Source: CAZGCA01 sp964524145 (lineage in GTDB: Bacteria; Hydrogenedentota; CAZGCA01). Taken from it: 64,000 nt of DNA. Numbering within the stretch: the first letter of the stretch is position 1; every line of letters begins with the position of its first letter. Shown here one piece after another: positions 26,001-34,400 of the stretch. The stretch spans positions 7,021 through 71,020 of the forward strand of contig CAZGCA010000019.1 of assembly GCA_964524145.1 (NCBI GenBank). Reading direction: 5' to 3'. The position numbers and the translations under genes are program-made. Under the pieces are notes generated by a model, which did not search any database, was not told the origin of the DNA, and worked only from the letters and a program-made list of their open reading frames with translations.

Positions 26001-28755
26001 GCTCGACGACGATGGAAACGGTGTGGGCACGCCGGGCGCGTCGCTGGGCGCGGTGGGCGCGGACGGCAGCCGTGCATCGAGCATGATCCTGGGGTTGGGC
26101 TCGAACGCGGGCAACACGGTGAGCTGGTTCACGGTGAGCGCGCCGGTATCGATAGATCCCGGCGAAGACATTCCCAGCCCATTGTTCGCGGAGACGACGG
26201 GCCGCGCGCTGACCGCAGAGGACACGGCGTGGATAGAGGTGAAGACACCGACGTACGACAGTGGCGAGCTGGCCGACTCGGAGTATTCGGAGTTCCAGAA
26301 GCAGGCGGAGATGGCGGGCCCGATCGCTCCGGGCAGCTCGGAGTCTGTCGGTGAGGAGAAAGTGCGGTTCGAGTGGGCCCAGACCGATCTGGACCCGTAC
26401 CTGAGCTTCGACACCTCAGGCACGTACAAGGTGTACTACTTCCTGAGAGACGGGACAACAGGCCAGGTGAGTTCGTACCTGGTGACGAACATCTACGTCT
26501 CGCTGGCGGACAACCAGCCGCCGCAGGCGGTGACGCTGGCGTACCCGGGCGAAGGGGCAGTGTTGAAGAGCACGATATTCTTTGTCTGGGGAGAGAGCAG
26601 CGACCCGGAGGGCGACGCGATAACGTACCGGCTCGAGGTGGCTGAGGACAGCGGGTTCACGACCGGTCTGATAGTCAAGGACGGTATTGCCGGCACGGTG
26701 ACGCAACTCACCGCTGCGGACGGCATCGAGGATCTCACGGGCTACTACTGGCGCGTGATCCCGGTGGACACGTACGGAGCGAGCCCGGCGACCAATACGG
26801 TTCGCGCGTTCAGTGTAAACAAGGCCAATCCGGACCTGCAAGGCCTGATAACGGGTACGGTGAAGGATTCGGCGACGGGCGATGCCATTGCAGGTGCGAG
26901 CATCACGCTGACGCCGGGCTCCCATCCCCTCACGACCTCGACGACGCAGGGAGTGTACTATTTCGCGAACCTCTCGCCGGGACTGTACACGGTAGACGCC
27001 TCGGCTTCGGGCTATTACGATGAGAGTGACGCTGCGAACGTGCCGACGGGCGGTCATGCCGAGGTGAATTTCGAGCTGGCCCTCGAGAGCAACCCGCCAG
27101 CGTGTGCTACGATACCCGACGTGAGCTTCGATGAAGACGGCACCGACACGAGCATTGATCTCGACGACTATGTGTCCGATGCGGACAACACGGATGCGGA
27201 GCTGAGTTGGACGTACTCGGGCGCGACGAACGTGACGGTATCGATCCGCTCGACGACCCATATAGTGACGCTCGGTGCCGCGGCGAACTGGTACGGCACC
27301 GAGACGATAACGTTCACCTGTACCGATACCGGCGGATTGTCGGACAGCACCGACGTGGTCGTAACAGTAGACTCCGTCAACGACGATCCGTGGATAGATC
27401 CTGCACTACCGAATCTGGCTGTGGAGGCGGATGTGGGTCTGCCATACGATCTGACGCAGCACGAACACGATATCGAGGACAGCGACACCGGGCTCATCTG
27501 GTCAATCAACGGTGTCAGCACATCGTTGTTCGATGCCACAATCGATGAGGCCACCGACGAGCTGACCGTCACGCCTGTACCCGGCGCGGAGGGCAGCGAT
27601 TCCGTGCAGCTTGTGGTGCAGGATAGCGAGGGTGCCGCGGCGTCGCAGTGGCTCACGGTAACGGTGGCGCAGGACACGGACGACGACGGTATGCCCGACA
27701 CCTGGGAACGTGAGCACGGACTGGACACGGGGAGCAACGACGCGTCACAAGACGCCGACGGCGACGGGCTGACCAACCTCGAGGAATACGGTGCCGGCAC
27801 CGATCCGCAGGAGGCTGACAGCGACGACGACGGGTACACCGACAAGGAGGAAGTCGATCATGGCACCGATCCCAACGACGAGACGGATACGCCCGCACCC
27901 CGGCTGGCGAACGTCACGATCGAGCCGCAGGATCCGCACGTGTACACGAGCATACCGGTAACGTTCACGGTCACGGGCGAGATGGACGATGGGGCCACGG
28001 CCGATTTGAGCGCCGCGACGGTGACCTGGGCTGTGGTGTCGGGCGTTGGTGATATCGACCCGGATACAGGCATCTTCGAGAGCGATACGGAGGGCGCAGC
28101 AGAAATCTCGGTTACGGTAGAGTTGGATGGCGTGACGCGGAGCGACACGGTATCGTTCGAGGTCGAGAGCAAATCCGTCCTGACAGTCGGGTCGGATGAC
28201 ATTCAAGGGGACGAGCCCGTCTCCATTGCAGTGACGCTGACCTCTGGTGCCATCGATGTTGCCGAGATAGAGTTTACGCTGGTGATAGACTCGCAGGTGG
28301 TCGAGGTTGTGAGCATTGTCGCAGGCGCGCAGGCGGACACTGGCGGCAAGACCGTAGAAGTCTCGCAGGTGGACGCCAACCATCACGATGTCGCTGTTGG
28401 TGGAAACAGTGCAGTGCTGGCCGACGGCGAGATCGTGGTGATCATGCTGGGAGCGGCCGCGAGCGGCGAAATCGGTCACTGCTCTTCGATCGAGCTGCAG
28501 GACACGGCGTGCTACGATCCCGCTGGCGGCGCAGTCCCTGCCGTTGGCATTGGCGGTCGGTGCTGCCTGACGGTGGCATACCTCGCGTGCGACGTCGACG
28601 GCAACGGATTCGTCAACGCTCTGGACGTCCAACTCGTCATCAACGCCGCGCTGGGCGAAGACGTCTCTTGGGACTGCGATGTCGACGGTAACGGGTTCGT
28701 CAACGCCCTGGACGTCCAACTCGTCATCAACGCCGCGCTGGGGATCGATACGTAG
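20035..28755 (+). CDS. Giant secreted protein: FG-GAP propellers, C13/caspase-like protease domain, cohesin and dockerin
   Basis: 2906 residues; RBS GGGGAGG. N-terminal hydrophobic export segment (residues about 8-24), then a domain often seen before FG-GAP repeats, ending VDPIM near residue 261. Residues about 270-1160 hold 14 FG-GAP calcium-binding repeats (GDVNGDGYADVIVGA type), enough for two seven-bladed integrin-like propellers. Several Ig-like regions follow. Residues about 1750-1990 resemble a C13/caspase-like peptidase with H1848 in FADHGS and C1898 in GACHSGS. Then come an Ig-like region, a carboxypeptidase-regulatory-like module (about 2265-2350), cadherin-like and Asp-rich type-3-like repeats, a Big-like domain, a cohesin-like domain (about 2708-2848) and two dockerin repeats (2850-2905). 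It is probably a surface scaffold with a protease; the substrate is unknown. Confidence 0.9.
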   Translation: MAERQRLLVVIAIVLVVAASGVVLRVGRHAGVEPRRAPAVVTAGRLDEDALQQTSWWAEAQENVRESEYAVTRQERSVVEGKPGGLHAANRAQNLRAYFRRDGVEVVPRTGDSAAWEWRWKLSSYGRSDNTIPVGEVEPTHERDRVEYDRPGITEWYKNTEEGIEQGFTIPERLQGDGRLVIEGIVGASLHAVSPDSGDRVRFLDGNNVEVLRYSSLKAFDAIGRELPAVMQLARNTVQLVVDDTNAIYPVTVDPIMTSPQWIAGSNQWDANSGWSVSGAGDVNGDGYSDIIVGAYQYDNGQADEGAAFVFLGSESGIVGGPPADAEAVLESNQANAYFGYSVSCAGDVNGDGYSDVIVGAAGQAYDIYDFSPSMTYSYGAYDNGEANEGGAFVFLGSPSGIVGSSPGDAAAVLESNQPYAFFGWSVSGAGDVNGDGYADVIVGAHRYDQGQTDEGGAFVFLGSASGIVGSSPADAAAVLESNQAYAYLGWSVSYAGDVNGDGYADVIVGAYQYDHAQTDEGSAFVFLGSVSGIVGTNPGNAATALESDNEAAQFGYSVSGAGDVNGDGYADVIVGSPYDEYNPVDPYEVLIGRAFVYLGNSSGLETGPVWTAQGVDKECFAWAVSTAGDINGDGCADVIVGAPVRNAFHGPEDPVPAGRVLAYLGNSSGVSADPVWSVESDTEEAMLGYSVSSAGDVNGDGYSDIIVGAPLHSITKSNEGGALVFHGGCEPPAARPVWRIEDFVASDNYGAAVAALGDINGDGYDDVTVGDPAFPNSDPSSEGAGRVYVYLGNNTGLESGPVWSAPGGSSGSAVGGAVSGAGDVDGDGHPELIIGDPGFDNRGRVLVYGWNGSDLSPVWSAEGVEAEAEFGASVAGVGDVDGDGYADVLVGAPLYDDGLSDQGRVFAYFGSPTGLSTSAKWVASPAQAGARFGTSVAGAGDVNGDGYADVIIGAPFCDGAYPNVGRACVYLGSAAGLPDSPAWTVDGEQEDAQFGSRVTGVGDVNGDGYDDVLVAAPLYDGIFFDGGRIFLYLGNASGISSTPVSEQDGAQEDSQLGASVAGVGDVSGDALADVLVGEPGYELPPEYEGGPMQVNGRTVLFEGSPEGLSSAPTWTCEAGAYYDMGHAVSGAGDMNGDGALDMLVGVSGDSPHLLNGYVRYFIGNGGDGPEPKPGITQQSGDPVGAPGIVVDDGGIRLVMAGKVPLGRAAVRLEWEIEPYGTTFDGLEIRTSDPWHDSGLLGYPFDRLITGLGDAHGFRVRMRLLYAPLEVLQPGITPPPNPSHSPWFYPCWATVGPSDFRASGYRPPTDPGTVVVTQTALSTVDDIQCTVDASSTSPAVPPQPVQYEFLWSNGETSVVHVSSSLTDTLDASETRKHETWTCTVRAWDGVQYSHGASSDTAPQIDNTAPSQATLDWVRGSGAEPYEYGPLDTVQIQITDYYDADNDLLVPEFTWEYYRGGTWNSPDSTNVSSTTLSSWIESGIPQEGDVWKCTVRMYDGEAWSGSSSLEATILETGVDELLMTIAVTPQSVTLGEGVTITGGVSPSADVAISFKSKELGSSGFSRSFPQGVTASSGAFSKFFLPDAASEGRSDWEVRAEFNGDAYYRPATSNEASFAVAKAEPELELDLSHATALVNLGNAESFAATATLSVDGFPTELKPLLSGKTIRLSVSDPDGQTPYDPIEKTTDSDGEVVLTAQDFRDAWDPSDTDGIFMESGVWKFKAEFAGDDNFTLASTPDYDETDARLIVKEGAGYAILVLGRLDQTAEGHDAHAKTTDYIYRTLVDRAFDPSDIYYMREYLGDEKESSDIEVDDESPTKADVQYAIETWAYDAIFDSPATFYIIFADHGSVDKFHLWSSENTEDDDQYLTPNELDGYVDLLETQLGTDPEIVFIYGACHSGSCIPTLSASNRVLITSCAEDEISYRGVDSDPTDGSDVRDGEFFLMELFRNAGAGRSFEESFELASAKTVEYTASKSNGALADEPQHPLLDDDGNGVGTPGASLGAVGADGSRASSMILGLGSNAGNTVSWFTVSAPVSIDPGEDIPSPLFAETTGRALTAEDTAWIEVKTPTYDSGELADSEYSEFQKQAEMAGPIAPGSSESVGEEKVRFEWAQTDLDPYLSFDTSGTYKVYYFLRDGTTGQVSSYLVTNIYVSLADNQPPQAVTLAYPGEGAVLKSTIFFVWGESSDPEGDAITYRLEVAEDSGFTTGLIVKDGIAGTVTQLTAADGIEDLTGYYWRVIPVDTYGASPATNTVRAFSVNKANPDLQGLITGTVKDSATGDAIAGASITLTPGSHPLTTSTTQGVYYFANLSPGLYTVDASASGYYDESDAANVPTGGHAEVNFELALESNPPACATIPDVSFDEDGTDTSIDLDDYVSDADNTDAELSWTYSGATNVTVSIRSTTHIVTLGAAANWYGTETITFTCTDTGGLSDSTDVVVTVDSVNDDPWIDPALPNLAVEADVGLPYDLTQHEHDIEDSDTGLIWSINGVSTSLFDATIDEATDELTVTPVPGAEGSDSVQLVVQDSEGAAASQWLTVTVAQDTDDDGMPDTWEREHGLDTGSNDASQDADGDGLTNLEEYGAGTDPQEADSDDDGYTDKEEVDHGTDPNDETDTPAPRLANVTIEPQDPHVYTSIPVTFTVTGEMDDGATADLSAATVTWAVVSGVGDIDPDTGIFESDTEGAAEISVTVELDGVTRSDTVSFEVESKSVLTVGSDDIQGDEPVSIAVTLTSGAIDVAEIEFTLVIDSQVVEVVSIVAGAQADTGGKTVEVSQVDANHHDVAVGGNSAVLADGEIVVIMLGAAASGEIGHCSSIELQDTACYDPAGGAVPAVGIGGRCCLTVAYLACDVDGNGFVNALDVQLVINAALGEDVSWDCDVDGNGFVNALDVQLVINAALGIDT
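28591..28742 (+). repeat. Two 65-bp direct repeats encoding the dockerin repeats
   Basis: 28591-28655 and 28678-28742 are nearly identical and offset by 87 bases. Each encodes a calcium-loop-plus-helix unit, DVDGNGFVNALDVQLVINAA. The near-identity at the DNA level suggests recent duplication or gene conversion. Confidence 0.9.
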
Positions 28756-28998
28756 TGTGATACCGGATCCGGATACGGGCCCGGTGAGTTGTTCTTTCTG
28801 TTCCGGGGTTTCTTGGTAGCCGCCTTGACCGGCTTGTTTGCCATCCCTCTGCGCGCTCACCCGGAGTCGTGTGAGTTTCCTGAGTTTTCCCGCTGTTGTG
28901 TGTTGTGGTATCCTATAGCGTCTAATAACGGGTACAGTTTCCGGTCATCGCTGTTCAGGTGAGCAAGTAAAGGAAACGCGCACGCGCCGCGCAGGAGG

Positions 28999-29970
28999 AT
29001 GTCCGCGAAAATGCGGGTTCTTGTCACCGGAGGCGAAAGCTTCCTGGGCGAACACGTTGTCAAGCGCCTTCGAGAGGAACACGATCTCGCGACGTGTCCC
29101 CGCGGCATGACGGGCGAGCCGGACAAGCTGGCCGCAGCGGCAGAGGGCCGGGACGTTATCGTCCATCTGGACATATTGTTGCGCGCATGGGTGCCGGACC
29201 CGGAACAGTATCGCCGGGTCAACATCGAGGGGTTGAGAAACGTTGTCGACAGCGCGAGACGAGCCGGCGTGGGACGGGTGGTGTACGTCTCAACGTTTCT
29301 GGCATTAGGGCCGACATCCTGGAAGCCGGCGGCGGAGTTGCCCGAGACCAGGGAGACGTTTCTGGGCGAGTGCGATGCGTCGCTCTGGGAAGCGCTACGG
29401 TTGATCGACGAGACTGAGGACCCTTGTGTTGTCACGCTCATCCCGACGATGGTCTACGGACCCGGCAAGTTGGGCGTGGAGAACCATCTGGGCAGGCTCA
29501 TGTGGCGGGCGATGCGCGGCAGGGTTCGGACGATTATCGGCACCGGGTATCAAATGTGGAACTTCGTGTATGTCGAGGACGTTGCAGAGGCGTGCGCGGC
29601 AGCGCTAAGGAAAGGGAGTTGTGGCGCGAAGTACGTGATAGGCGGCGAGAATGTCCGACTGAGCGAGTTCTTTAATCTGCTCGGGAAGCTCGCCATGAGT
29701 CTGCCGCCGGAACGGACGGTTCCGGTACGGGCAACGCTTAAGGTGGCCCGGTTTCACATGTTTCTGGCGAAGCTGTTCAGGTTCGAGCCGCTGATTGTGC
29801 CGGCTTTGCTGAAGGTGTATGATCATAATTGGGCGTTCGATTCGACGAGGGCCGAGAAGGAACTTGGCGTCAAGGGAAGGCCCCTGCTGGATGGTCTGGT
29901 TCCGACCGTGAGATACTACGAGCAAACAAAGCGTGCCAACCGCATCGGGAAGAAGAGACGACAAGGGTGA
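28999..29970 (+). CDS. NAD-dependent epimerase/dehydratase-like SDR protein lacking the YxxxK pair
   Basis: 323 residues (319 if the second ATG at 29011 is used; AGGAGG directly abuts the first ATG, so the second is a real option). An N-terminal Rossmann motif TGGESFLG, VYVSTF and VYGPG place it in the extended SDR family. Where the catalytic YxxxK should lie between VSTF and VYGPG, the sequence reads SLWEALR, so the Tyr and Lys are missing. It may bind NAD(P) and a nucleotide sugar or lipid without normal chemistry, or use other residues. It is followed by cysteine synthase after 51 bases. Confidence 0.85.
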   Translation: MSAKMRVLVTGGESFLGEHVVKRLREEHDLATCPRGMTGEPDKLAAAAEGRDVIVHLDILLRAWVPDPEQYRRVNIEGLRNVVDSARRAGVGRVVYVSTFLALGPTSWKPAAELPETRETFLGECDASLWEALRLIDETEDPCVVTLIPTMVYGPGKLGVENHLGRLMWRAMRGRVRTIIGTGYQMWNFVYVEDVAEACAAALRKGSCGAKYVIGGENVRLSEFFNLLGKLAMSLPPERTVPVRATLKVARFHMFLAKLFRFEPLIVPALLKVYDHNWAFDSTRAEKELGVKGRPLLDGLVPTVRYYEQTKRANRIGKKRRQG

Positions 29971-30021
29971 ACCGTTCGGCAAGCGATTCGCCGGACATCG
30001 AGAAGACGTGAGGTTGAAAAC

Positions 30022-30909
30022 ATGTTAACCGACAACATTCTGGATCTTATCGGCAACACACCGCTTGTCCAGCTCAAAGGCGAGCGAGTGTTTGCCAAGG
30101 CGGAGTTTCTCAACCCGGGGGGCAGCATCAAGGACCGTGTTGCGCTGGGGATGCTCGAGGGTGCGGCCCGGGACGGCAAGCTCTCGGCGGACTCGATCAT
30201 CACCGAGCCGACCTCCGGCAACACGGGCATCGGCGTGGCACTCGTCGGGCTGCTCAAAGGGTACCGTGTGCGGATCGTCATGCCCGAAGGAATGAGCGAG
30301 GAACGCAAGAAACTGATCCGCGCTCTCGGCGCGGAGCTTGTTCTCACGCCCGACCGAGACGGTATCGCGGGTGCGGTGCGCAGAGTTGAAGAGATGGCCG
30401 CAGCCGATCCGCACATCTACGTGCCCCAGCAGTTCGAGAACCCGGACAACCCGCGGGTCCATTACGAGGAGACGGCACACGAACTCTGGCGGCAGATGTC
30501 CGGCGAGATAGCGTGCTTTGTGGCGGGCGTCGGCAGCGGCGGGACGCTGCAGGGTGTCGGGAAGTTTCTTAAGGAACGCAGGACGGACGTGCGTATCGTT
30601 GCCGTCGAACCCAAGAACGTGTCGGCACTGCTCGGCCACGAACCCGGCCTCCACCAGATACAGGGGATAGGCGACGGATTCGTCCCTTCTGTGCTCGACG
30701 TCTCGCTGATAGACGAGGTTATCGAAGTCACGGACGAGGACGCCATCGAGACCACCCGACAGCTCGGCCGCGAGTGCGGGCTGCTGGTCGGCATCTCGTC
30801 CGGCGCAAACGTCTGGGCGGCTCGACAGTTGGCGGACCGAATCGACGGGAATGTTGCGACGGTGTTGCCCGACCGCGCCGAACGATACTTCAGTACAGCG
30901 TTGCTCTGA
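30022..30909 (+). CDS. cysK: Cysteine synthase (O-acetylserine sulfhydrylase)
   Basis: 295 residues. PLP-binding K37 in GGSIKDR, substrate loop TSGNTG, phosphate-binding GSGGTLQG and C-terminal ISSGAN are all in place. It makes cysteine from O-acetylserine and sulfide with pyridoxal phosphate in the cytoplasm. CysK and CysM cannot be separated surely by eye. No serine acetyltransferase gene is in the window. Confidence 0.93.
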   Translation: MLTDNILDLIGNTPLVQLKGERVFAKAEFLNPGGSIKDRVALGMLEGAARDGKLSADSIITEPTSGNTGIGVALVGLLKGYRVRIVMPEGMSEERKKLIRALGAELVLTPDRDGIAGAVRRVEEMAAADPHIYVPQQFENPDNPRVHYEETAHELWRQMSGEIACFVAGVGSGGTLQGVGKFLKERRTDVRIVAVEPKNVSALLGHEPGLHQIQGIGDGFVPSVLDVSLIDEVIEVTDEDAIETTRQLGRECGLLVGISSGANVWAARQLADRIDGNVATVLPDRAERYFSTALL

Positions 30910-31404
30910 CGCCCGTCAGCCGTGACACACATCTCCTGGCCGCTGCGCGAGTGTGATTTCTCCGTGGCGCTCGTCACTGTGGGCCATTATTCACCCGGCA
31001 CCCGGTGAGATGTGGGGGCTGCGGTCTCGATGTCGGGGGTGAGGGCATGAACCGCGGCTGCTTGAAGGTACCGACATGGTACAGCGTGTCCTCCGGCAGT
31101 GGAATATTCGCGCCTGTTCTGGACGTTTTGATTACGACCACCACGGCTCGACGAATGATAATCGATTGCCGCAGAAAATGCGGAGTAAGAATTGCAGGAA
31201 CTTGACAAATCTGCGCCTGCCTGCTATGATCTTATATAAGAGGGAAGTTCGACCATTGTAAGTGTTGAACGTGGGAGCCATCTAATGAGGCCATCGGCAT
31301 CCCCGCCGTTGACTGCGGCAGGGACGGACAGCCGCCATGACCCTACGCTTCAAGAACCCTTGGCGAAGAGTGCGTCGTGACGGCTATAGAGGGAGGATTC
31401 TACC
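30910..31404 (+). other. 495-base gap: no gene, contains the promoter of the beta-helix gene
   Basis: No frame with a motif or RBS. The promoter at 31202-31230 leaves a 5' leader of about 168 bases before the ATG at 31405; I see no known riboswitch in it. Confidence 0.5.
31202..31230 (+). promoter_or_regulatory. Sigma-70-type promoter for the beta-helix dockerin gene
   Basis: TTGACA (31202-31207), 17-base spacer, TATGAT (31225-31230). The leader is about 168 bases. Confidence 0.75.
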
Positions 31405-34400
31405 ATGAACAGACACCCCATTCTGGCTGCTGTTGTCATCGCGCTGTGCCCTGCAGCATTTGCGGACACCTGGTACGTTGACGCCGAGAACAGCTTCCCG
31501 ATTCAAAGCGGCAGAAGCTGGACCACGGCGTTTACGGCCATCCAGGCCGGTATCGATGCCGCGTCGGACGGCGATGACGTCATCGTCGCCGAGGGCACGT
31601 ACGTCGAAAACGTCAACTTCAACGGGAAGAATATCGTCCTGCAATCGACCGACCCGGCGAACCCCGACGTGGTCGCCAACACTGTCATCGATGGCGAACG
31701 GTATAGTTCGGTGGTGACCTTCTCCGGGGAAGAAGCAGAGGAGTGCGTCCTTTCCGGGTTCACCATCACCTGCGCCGACAGCTATTGGGATTACCGCCGC
31801 GGTATCAGCGGAAACGGGACGCTGGCCACCATCGAAAACAACACGATCTCACACAACTTAGCGATGTCTCTTCACTATTTCTTCGGGGAAGAGACTATGG
31901 ACAACTACGGCGGTGGAGTCTGCGATTGCGACGGCATCATCCAGAAAAACACCATCACCCGCAACGCAGCGGGCCATTCTGGTGGCGGGCTCGCTTATTG
32001 TGACGGCATCATCCGGAACAACACGATCAGCGACAATACCGCGTACGGAGGCGATTGGTTTTACGGGATTGTCGACGGCGGTGGAGGCGCACTCTATTCG
32101 TGCAACGGCACGGTCGAAAACAACATAATCTCGGGCAACTCAGTCGACGGCACTTTTTCGTATGGCGGTTTCGGTGGCGGGCTCTTCGAGTGCGACGGTA
32201 CCGTACAGAACAACGCTATCTGCGATAACTCGGCCTACTATGGTGGTGGGCTCTACAGTTGTGACGGTACCGTCCTGAACAACACCGTCACAAACAACAC
32301 CGCTCACGGGTACGGCGGCGGACTGTATCTCTCCTACGGACTGATAAGCAACTGCATCGTGTGGGCGAACGCTGCACCAGACGGGGCACAGCTTGACAAT
32401 TGCAGCATGCCGCGGTATAGCTGCATACAGGATTGGACCGAAGGCGGCACGGGCAACATAGCAGATGACCCCAGATTCATCGATCTATCTGCCGGCGACT
32501 ACCATTTGCAGCCCGATTCTCCCTGTATTGATACCGGCAACATTGACGATCTTTATGTTGCTGCCGCCGCCGGTTGCGTCAACGACATTGATGGAGAATG
32601 CCGGCTGGCCGGTGGTTCTGTGGATATAGGCAGTGACGAGCACAATAGTCCCGCAGACACTGACGGCGACCTGCTACCCGACAGCGATGAGATCGCCCTG
32701 GGCCTCAGTCCATACGACGCGGATACAGACTCCGACGGCTTGATGGATGGATTGGAGCTCTTGCGGAGAACTGATCCATCCTCATACGATACCCCCGCCG
32801 GCATGGTGGTTCTCGCAGGCATCTCCTCGATCCAGGCTGCGCTTTCCCTAGCGTTTCCCTCCGAAACCATTATCGTCTATCCGGGTACCTATTATGAGAA
32901 CCTCCGTTTCCCGGGGAAAGACGTCGTCTTGCGTTCGACCGCACCCACCAGCCCCGGCATCGTCGGCTCAACCATCATCGATGCCGGTCGGAACGGTCCT
33001 GCCGTCATGTTCCATGGCACGGAATCGTCCGATTGCGTCTTATCGGGATTCACCATCACAAACGGCACCGCGTCCGAAGGCGGCGGTATCCGCGGGTACG
33101 GAACCCTGGCCACCATCGAGCACTGTACCATCTCGGGTAACTACTCGGAAGACAATGGCGGTGGCTTGTATGACTGCCGCGGCACCATTCGGAACAACAT
33201 CATTTCGGACAACTCGGCTCGTTATAACGGCGGCGGCCTCTCCCGTTGCGACGGAGCAATCGAGAACAACACCATCTCGGGCAACACCGCCGATTACGAA
33301 TTCGGCGATGGCGGCGGGTTGCATAACTGCAGCGGCACTATCCGGAACAACACCATCTCAGAGAACGTGGCCGGAGTGGACGGTGATGGCGGGGGGCTGT
33401 TCAGATGCGATGCATTGATCCTGGGCAACACCATCACTGACAACTGGGCAGAATATGGTGGCGGACTCGCAGACTGCAACGGCACCATACAGAACAATAC
33501 AATCGCGGGCAACTCCGCGGGACGAAACGGCGGAGGGCTAAGCGGATGCGATGATGCCATCCTGAACAACACCATTACAGACAACTCGGCCGCTAATGGC
33601 GGCGGGCTCAGCCGGTGCAATGGCGCAATCCTCAACAATACTATTGCCGGCAACTTTGCCGTGTACGATGGCGGCGGATTGGACGCTTGCAGCGGTGCAA
33701 TCCTGAACAACACGATCGCGGACAACTCTGCCCGTACCGGTGATGGCCTCCATCGCTGCGACGGGTTTATCGCGAACTGTATCATCTGGGGAGACTCCCC
33801 CGACAGCGGCCCGCTTTTCAGTTCCAACATGCCTCTCCATAGCTGTATTCAGAACTGGACTGATGGCGGTGCGGGCAACATCTCCGACGACCCAAGGTTC
33901 GTGGACGCGCCCGGTGGAAACTACCATTTGAGCTCGGACTCGCCCTGCATTGATGCGGGCAGCCTTGGCCATGCTTATCTGCCTGAGTCATGGGTTGGCG
34001 ACATCGACGGAGAGTGCCGGTTGGCAGGCAGCTCTATAGATATGGGCAGTGATGAGCAAAACAGCTCTGTGGACAATGATAGCGATTTGCTTCCTGACAT
34101 CGATGAGACCGCCTCAGGAAGCGACCCCTACAACCCCGATACGGACGGGGATGGCGTACCTGATGGGTTGGAGGTCTTCCGAGGAACCGACCCGACCGTT
34201 TATACGACGGCTTCGGGCATTTCCGTTCCCGCAGACCTCCCTTCGATACAGACGGCGATCATGGTGGCGTTTCCTGGAGAGCTCATAACCGTCTCCCCGG
34301 GAACCTATTACGAGAACCTTCGCTTCATGGGGAAAGACGTCATCCTGCGCTCGACCGACGCCTTAGATCCCGCTGTAGTCGACTCGACAATCATCGACGG

